9,598 bases of DNA from an uncultured Eggerthellaceae bacterium. GTDB taxonomy: Bacteria; Actinomycetota; Coriobacteriia; Coriobacteriales; Eggerthellaceae. Below are positions 5,974-9,598 of this stretch, in pieces; position 1 is the stretch's first letter, and each line of letters opens with the position of its first letter. The position numbers and the translations under genes are program-made. The DNA is taken from contig CAMOUE010000074.1 of assembly GCA_946626265.1 (NCBI GenBank), forward strand, positions 1 through 9,598, in the 5' to 3' direction. The notes under the pieces were generated by a model. It did not search any database. It was not told the origin of the DNA and saw nothing but the letters and a program-made list of their open reading frames with translations.

Positions 5974-6872
5974 TACCGCTCACCTCCCTGAGCCTTGTTC
6001 ATGGCGTCCTCCACCTTCTGCTTGCTGGGAAGAGCCGCCAGCTGAGGGTTGTCGGCCATGGCAATCGGGCAATCCGCGGCGCGTGCCGCTGCCGCCTCGG
6101 CCGCGTTCGCGAAACCTTCGGCGACGACGTCGCGGTACACTCCGAGCGGGTAGTACGGCAGCATGTTCTCGCGCATCCACTCGAACGCGTCGGTCGGCGT
6201 CATGCCCCAGTTCGTCGGGCACGTGGACACGACCTCGACGAGCGAGTATCCGATACCGTCTATCTGGTTCTGGAACGCCTTCTTGATGGCCTTCTTCGCC
6301 TTGCGGATGTTCTTGGGGCTGTCGACCGTGACGCGCTCGAGGTACGCGACGCCGTCGAGCGACGAGAGCAGCTCGCAGACGCGCACGGGATAGCCGGCAG
6401 TTGATACGTCGCGGCCGTAGGGCGAGGTCTGCGTAACCTGGTTCGGCAGCGACGTCGGCGCCATCTGGCCGCCGGTCATACCGTAAATCGCATTGTTGAT
6501 GAAGATGATCGTGAGCTTCTCTCCGCGCGTGGCGGCATGGACGGTCTCGGCCATGCCAATCGACGCCAAGTCGCCATCGCCCTGGTAGGCGAACACGACC
6601 TTGTCGGGATGCACGCGCTTGACACCCGTAGCGACCGCGGGAGCGCGGCCGTGGGCGGCTTCTAGGAAGTCGCAGTTGAAGAAGTTGTACATCATGACCG
6701 AGCAGCCGACCGGCGACACGCCGATCGTCTCACCTTCGATTCCGAGCTCGTCGATGACCTCGGCGACGAGGCGGTTCACGATGCCGTGCGTGCAGCCCGG
6801 GCAGTAGTTCGTGACGAACTTTGCCAGCGAATGCGGGCGCTCGTATACGATCTTCTCTTCAGCTTGGGCCAT
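5973..6872 (-). CDS. 2-oxoacid:ferredoxin oxidoreductase, beta subunit (TPP-binding, KorB-like)
   Basis: This 299-residue subunit binds thiamine pyrophosphate and the proximal 4Fe-4S cluster. TPP-Mg motifs are GDGD (98-101), INN (125-127) and GMTGGQMAPTS (131-141). Cluster cysteines expected from the family are Cys24 and Cys27 in CPGCTHG, Cys57 in VGCS and Cys218 in TCPTNWG. The ATG at 6872 starts one base after the alpha stop codon with GGGTGA close upstream; a GTG at 6881 in the same frame would add three residues but sits within that ribosome site. Alpha and beta translation look coupled. It works in the cytosol, decarboxylating a 2-oxoacid to acyl-CoA, CO2 and reduced ferredoxin. Confidence 0.95.
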   Translation of the reverse strand: MAQAEEKIVYERPHSLAKFVTNYCPGCTHGIVNRLVAEVIDELGIEGETIGVSPVGCSVMMYNFFNCDFLEAAHGRAPAVATGVKRVHPDKVVFAYQGDGDLASIGMAETVHAATRGEKLTIIFINNAIYGMTGGQMAPTSLPNQVTQTSPYGRDVSTAGYPVRVCELLSSLDGVAYLERVTVDSPKNIRKAKKAIKKAFQNQIDGIGYSLVEVVSTCPTNWGMTPTDAFEWMRENMLPYYPLGVYRDVVAEGFANAAEAAAARAADCPIAMADNPQLAALPSKQKVEDAMNKAQGGER

Positions 6873-6873
6873 C

Positions 6874-7938
6874 TTACTCACCCAACCCTTCGTTGATCTG
6901 GCGTATTTTGTCGAGTACTTCGGCAGGGGTCGGTATGACGCCGCCGGTGCGGCCGTAGAAATCGACTGGTGCCGCGCCTTCGACGACGAGCCGGACGTCG
7001 TCGACCATCTGGCCCATGTTCATCTCGACCGACAGGTACGCCTTCGCCTTGCCGACCGTGGCCTTCAGGGCATCGGTCGGGAACGGCCACAGCGTTATCG
7101 GGCGGAACAGACCCGCCTTGATGCCTTCTTCACGGGCGGCTCGCACGGCAGAGCGGGCGATACGCGACGATGCGCCGAAGGCGACGACGATGATATCGGC
7201 GTCCTCGCAGTCGACCTCCTCGCTCATCTGCTCGTTCGCCTTTATGACCTCGTAGCGCTCGAAACGCTCGAAGTTGGTTTTCTCGAGCTCCTCGGCGACG
7301 AGATACAGCGAGTTCGCGATGTTCTTCTCGCGCTTGTTGCCATGTCCCGTCGTGGCCCACGGCTTCTCGGGAAGCTCGGTGCGCGGCTCGGGAAGCTCTA
7401 CCGGCTCCATCATCTGTCCGAGCATGCCGTCGCCCAAGATCATGACGGGCGTGCGGTACTTGTCGGCGATGTCGAACGCGCCATAGGCGAGATCGGCCAT
7501 CTCCTGCACGGTCGAGGGCGCGTACACGACCATCTGGAAATCGCCATGGCCGAGCGCGCGCGTCGCCTGCCAGTAGTCGGATTGCGAAGGCTGGATGGAC
7601 CCGAGGCCCGGGCCTCCACGCTCGATGTTGATGATCAGGCACGGAAGGTCGGCGCCGGCGATGTAGGACACCCCTTCGCTCTTGAGCGAAACGCCGGGCG
7701 ACGAGGACGACGTCATGACGCGGGCGCCAGCCGCCGATGCGCCGTACACCATGTTGATGGCTGCGACCTCGCTTTCGGCCTGCAGATAGGTGCCGCCTTC
7801 CTTCGGCATGCGCTTTGCCATGTAGGCGGCGAGCTCGGTTTGCGGCGTGATGGGATAGCCGAAGAAGAAGCGGCATCCCGCGCGTATGGCACTCTCGGCG
7901 ATCGCCTCGTTGCCTTTCATGAGCACTTTCTCTGCCAT
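6874..7938 (-). CDS. vorB: 2-oxoacid:ferredoxin oxidoreductase, alpha subunit (VorB/KorA-like)
   Basis: This 354-residue alpha chain carries the pyrimidine-binding side of the TPP site. Visible family segments are FGYPITPQTE (26-35), QAESEVAAINMVYGA (53-67), TSSSSPG (76-82) and ERGGPGLG further on. Its length and these sequences fit the short alpha chains labelled VorB (3-methyl-2-oxobutanoate:ferredoxin oxidoreductase) better than pyruvate enzymes, but 2-oxoglutarate or other 2-oxoacids cannot be excluded from sequence. The ATG at 7938 has a perfect GGAGGTGA eight bases upstream; that site includes the stop codon of the delta gene, so the two genes are tightly coupled. It forms one enzyme with the flanking delta, beta and gamma subunits. 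Confidence 0.94.
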   Translation of the reverse strand: MAEKVLMKGNEAIAESAIRAGCRFFFGYPITPQTELAAYMAKRMPKEGGTYLQAESEVAAINMVYGASAAGARVMTSSSSPGVSLKSEGVSYIAGADLPCLIINIERGGPGLGSIQPSQSDYWQATRALGHGDFQMVVYAPSTVQEMADLAYGAFDIADKYRTPVMILGDGMLGQMMEPVELPEPRTELPEKPWATTGHGNKREKNIANSLYLVAEELEKTNFERFERYEVIKANEQMSEEVDCEDADIIVVAFGASSRIARSAVRAAREEGIKAGLFRPITLWPFPTDALKATVGKAKAYLSVEMNMGQMVDDVRLVVEGAAPVDFYGRTGGVIPTPAEVLDKIRQINEGLGE

Positions 7939-7943
7939 TCTTA

Positions 7944-8150
7944 TCACCTCCAGACCGTGATCGCGACGTCGGGACACATCACGGCGCACGTACCGCAACC
8001 GGTGCACTGGCTTTGGTCTACGCAGTGTGCGGGATGGTAGCCCTTGTCGGTAATGACTTCGCTGTTGAGCTCCACGATGCCGCGGGGGCAAACGGTCGTG
8101 CACAATCCGCACCCCTTGCAGAAGAACTCATCGACTTGAATATGAGCCAT
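7944..8150 (-). CDS. 2-oxoacid:ferredoxin oxidoreductase, delta subunit (2x[4Fe-4S] ferredoxin-like, KorD)
   Basis: This 68-residue protein carries two 4Fe-4S clusters that pass electrons from the TPP site toward ferredoxin. Cluster ligands are Cys11, 14, 17 and 21 (CKGCGLCTTVCP) and Cys49, 52, 55 and 59 (CTGCGTCAVMCP). Start choice: the ATG at 8150 has GAGGG five bases upstream and gives the typical N-terminus MAHIQVDEFFCKGC. An in-frame ATG at 8180 would add ten polar residues and overlaps the TGA of the upstream ATPase gene (ATGA), which would be a coupling start but has no clear ribosome site. The gene order delta-alpha-beta-gamma is that of many Kor/Vor clusters. Confidence 0.93.
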   Translation of the reverse strand: MAHIQVDEFFCKGCGLCTTVCPRGIVELNSEVITDKGYHPAHCVDQSQCTGCGTCAVMCPDVAITVWR

Positions 8151-8176
8151 ATCTACCCTCTCGTCCTTTCCCGGGT

Positions 8177-8872
8177 TCATTCCCAGGGACTTCTAACATA
8201 CATCTTAAGGCTGTACAAATCGACGTCATATGAAATTTTAGTTAAACAAGGCGGAACGCACGCGGCGACGAGCGGAAGGTCGCACGCGTCGGCGACTTCG
8301 CGGGCGTAGACGACGCCGTTCTCGACGACTTCGCGCGTCGTCTCCGCCTTCAGGTGCGCATCGCTCACGAGCGCGGTCGCCTTCAACCTGCTCGCCACCT
8401 CGATCTCGCGAAGGTTCTCCACGGCGTCCTCAGGTGCCTGCACGAGGTTCCTGTACCTGTTGAGCACGCATATCATCGCGTAGTCGCCCGCCTCGATGAA
8501 ACGCGCGTAACGCCCGACCGCGACGGAACCCGCATCGTCACCGCCCACGTCGATGATGACGCGGCGGTTGCCGCCTGCAGTCTCGATTGCAGGCGCGATA
8601 CGGCCCGTGAGGCTCGGAACATCCAGGCTCGACCCCGATTCCGCGAACACGGGGGCCACCAAGTCGATTCCGTGTTCCTCGAGAAGCTTCCTCTGCTCGG
8701 ACGCCCTGAAATACGGATTGACTATGTCGAGGTCGATCAGTGTGACCTCGTAGCCTTGCCCTACGAGGTCGATTGCAAGGTTCACGGAAAAGTTCGTCTT
8801 GCCGACGCCGTAATGGCCGACGACGAGCGTAACGGGCTTCAAGGCCTCGAGAAGGCCGTTCGGGATTCCCAC
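8177..8872 (-). CDS. P-loop ATPase of the MinD/ParA/CobB type, role unknown
   Basis: A 231-residue cytosolic nucleotide-binding protein. Walker A is GHYGVGKT (19-26); LIDLDIVNPYF (45-55) resembles the Asp-bearing motif that follows in MinD/ParA/CobB proteins; RVIIDVGGDDAG (104-115) looks like Walker B. There are no membrane segments. The start is uncertain: GGGAGG ends 11 bases before the GTG at 8872, while a GTG at 8884 runs into that ribosome site and is less likely. It lies 21 bp after the acyl-CoA synthetase and just before the oxidoreductase delta gene, so it is probably co-transcribed and may serve that enzyme or its substrate path, but nothing in the sequence says how. Its last 20 codons are markedly AT-rich, which may reflect a promoter inside them. 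Confidence 0.88.
   Translation of the reverse strand: MGIPNGLLEALKPVTLVVGHYGVGKTNFSVNLAIDLVGQGYEVTLIDLDIVNPYFRASEQRKLLEEHGIDLVAPVFAESGSSLDVPSLTGRIAPAIETAGGNRRVIIDVGGDDAGSVAVGRYARFIEAGDYAMICVLNRYRNLVQAPEDAVENLREIEVASRLKATALVSDAHLKAETTREVVENGVVYAREVADACDLPLVAACVPPCLTKISYDVDLYSLKMYVRSPWE
8202..8229 (-). promoter_or_regulatory. Possible internal promoter for the delta-alpha-beta-gamma genes
   Basis: On the minus strand, ATGACG (8229-8224, 4/6 to TTGACA) is followed by 16 bp and TAAGAT (8207-8202, 4/6 to TATAAT). It lies within a local AT-rich stretch (about 8191-8246) that overlaps the 3' end of the ATPase gene, about 50 bp before the delta start. AT-richness and position are the main support; the hexamers alone are weak. 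Confidence 0.3.
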
Positions 8873-8893
8873 TTCTGCCAGCACCTCCCGGCT

Positions 8894-9598
8894 CTACACG
8901 AGGCCGTCTATGTTCTTCTCGGCATCGCTCTCGCGAATCGCAACGCGCCTGATCTTGCCGTTCACCGTTCTGGGAAGCTCGCTCACGTAGTCGATGATGC
9001 GCGGATACTTGTAGGGAGCCGTCTTGCGCTTGACCCATTTCTGGAGCTCCGACGTGAGCTCGGCCGACGGTTTGAATCCTTCGGATAGGACGATGGTCGC
9101 TTTCACCGCCTTGCCGCGGACGGGATCCGGAACGCCGGTGACGGCGCATTCCCTGACCGCATCGTGCTCGAGCAGCACGCTTTCGATCTCGAACGGGCCG
9201 ATTCGGTAGCCGCTCGATTTGATCACGTCGTCATTGCGCCCGACGTACCAGAAATGCCCTTGCTCGTCGCACCAAGCGGTATCGCCGGTATGGTACCAGC
9301 CATCGTAGACAGCCTCCGCCGTCTTCTCGGGGTTGCGGTAGTACTCCATCATGATGCCGGCAGGGTACGGATCGGCCTTTATGCAGATCTCGCCGGTCTC
9401 GCCCGTATCGCATCGCGAGCCGTCGTCGCGCTTTATCTCGATCTCGTAGAGCGGCATCGGCTTGCCCATGGAACCGGGCGTCGGCGTCGAATTCACGAGG
9501 TTCGCCACCGTGAGCGGCGTCTCGGTCTGCCCGAAGCCCTCGAAGATGGTGAGGCCCGTGTGCTCTTTCCAGAAGTCGAACAGGTCGGGGTTCAACGC
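8894..9598 (-). CDS. AMP-forming acyl-CoA synthetase, C-terminal part (5' end outside window)
   Basis: The frame is open to the right edge, so the N-terminal half lies outside; about 234 residues are seen. It belongs to the ANL superfamily of adenylating enzymes, which make acyl-AMP from acid and ATP, then acyl-CoA. Visible motifs are FEGFGQTET (adenine and acyl site), WYHTGD, GRNDDVIKSSGYRIGPFEIE (hinge and C-terminal domain) and PRTVNGKIRR, whose Lys is the catalytic lysine. The GFGQTET form and overall look resemble acetyl-CoA-synthetase-like and medium-chain acyl-CoA synthetases (ACSM type). Placed upstream of a 2-oxoacid:ferredoxin oxidoreductase, it may convert the acyl-CoA product to free acid with ATP gain, or activate the acid for reductive carboxylation; substrate is not readable from this half. 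Confidence 0.93.
   Translation of the reverse strand, partial: ALNPDLFDFWKEHTGLTIFEGFGQTETPLTVANLVNSTPTPGSMGKPMPLYEIEIKRDDGSRCDTGETGEICIKADPYPAGIMMEYYRNPEKTAEAVYDGWYHTGDTAWCDEQGHFWYVGRNDDVIKSSGYRIGPFEIESVLLEHDAVRECAVTGVPDPVRGKAVKATIVLSEGFKPSAELTSELQKWVKRKTAPYKYPRIIDYVSELPRTVNGKIRRVAIRESDAEKNIDGLV

Noticed and set aside
6811..8040. A 409-codon open frame on the plus strand
   Set aside because: It is antisense to the oxidoreductase alpha gene, and its translation is low-complexity Arg/His/Asp/Leu-rich with no known motif.

Overview
This window is dense, GC-rich bacterial DNA that most resembles a gut actinobacterium of the class Coriobacteriia (Eggerthellaceae-like). The pointers are high GC, a valine-type 2-oxoacid:ferredoxin oxidoreductase beside an acyl-CoA synthetase (an anaerobe's gene set), a secreted protein with Gly/Leu heptads, and a PyrR-led pyrimidine operon. 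No marker gene fixes the genus, so the placement is inference.

Layout. (1) 1-1413, minus: a secreted coiled-coil-like protein with Gly/Leu heptads that runs off the left edge and has its own candidate promoter. (2) 1491-4385, minus: the operon pyrR-pyrB-pyrC, for regulation of and early steps in UMP synthesis. Its 163-bp leader holds a PyrR-site-like hairpin and alternative pairings that reach the pyrR start codon. (3) 4549-5408, plus, divergent from pyrR: a barnase-type ribonuclease carried on a lipoprotein signal peptide, then barstar. The nuclease gene appears to be transcribed leaderless from a perfect TATAAT. (4) 5443-9598, minus, convergent with barstar: an acyl-CoA synthetase (5' end outside the window), a P-loop ATPase of unknown role, and the delta, alpha, beta and gamma subunits of a 2-oxoacid:ferredoxin oxidoreductase, tightly packed.

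How the genes work together. PyrB makes carbamoyl-aspartate and PyrC closes the dihydroorotate ring, while PyrR probably senses UMP/UTP and acts on the leader RNA. The exported RNase and its cytosolic inhibitor form a nuclease/immunity pair. The oxidoreductase would convert a 2-oxoacid, plausibly a branched-chain one, to acyl-CoA with reduced ferredoxin; the adjacent synthetase would interconvert the acid and its acyl-CoA.

The most interesting part is 4380-5408. The barnase-barstar pair keeps the catalytic residues but appears to have lost one whole electrostatic contact of the classic complex on both partners. The divergent pyr leader looks like a translational rather than terminator-type PyrR switch. 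I saw no tRNA, rRNA, CRISPR array, insertion sequence or phage gene, and no gene-free stretch over 300 bases.
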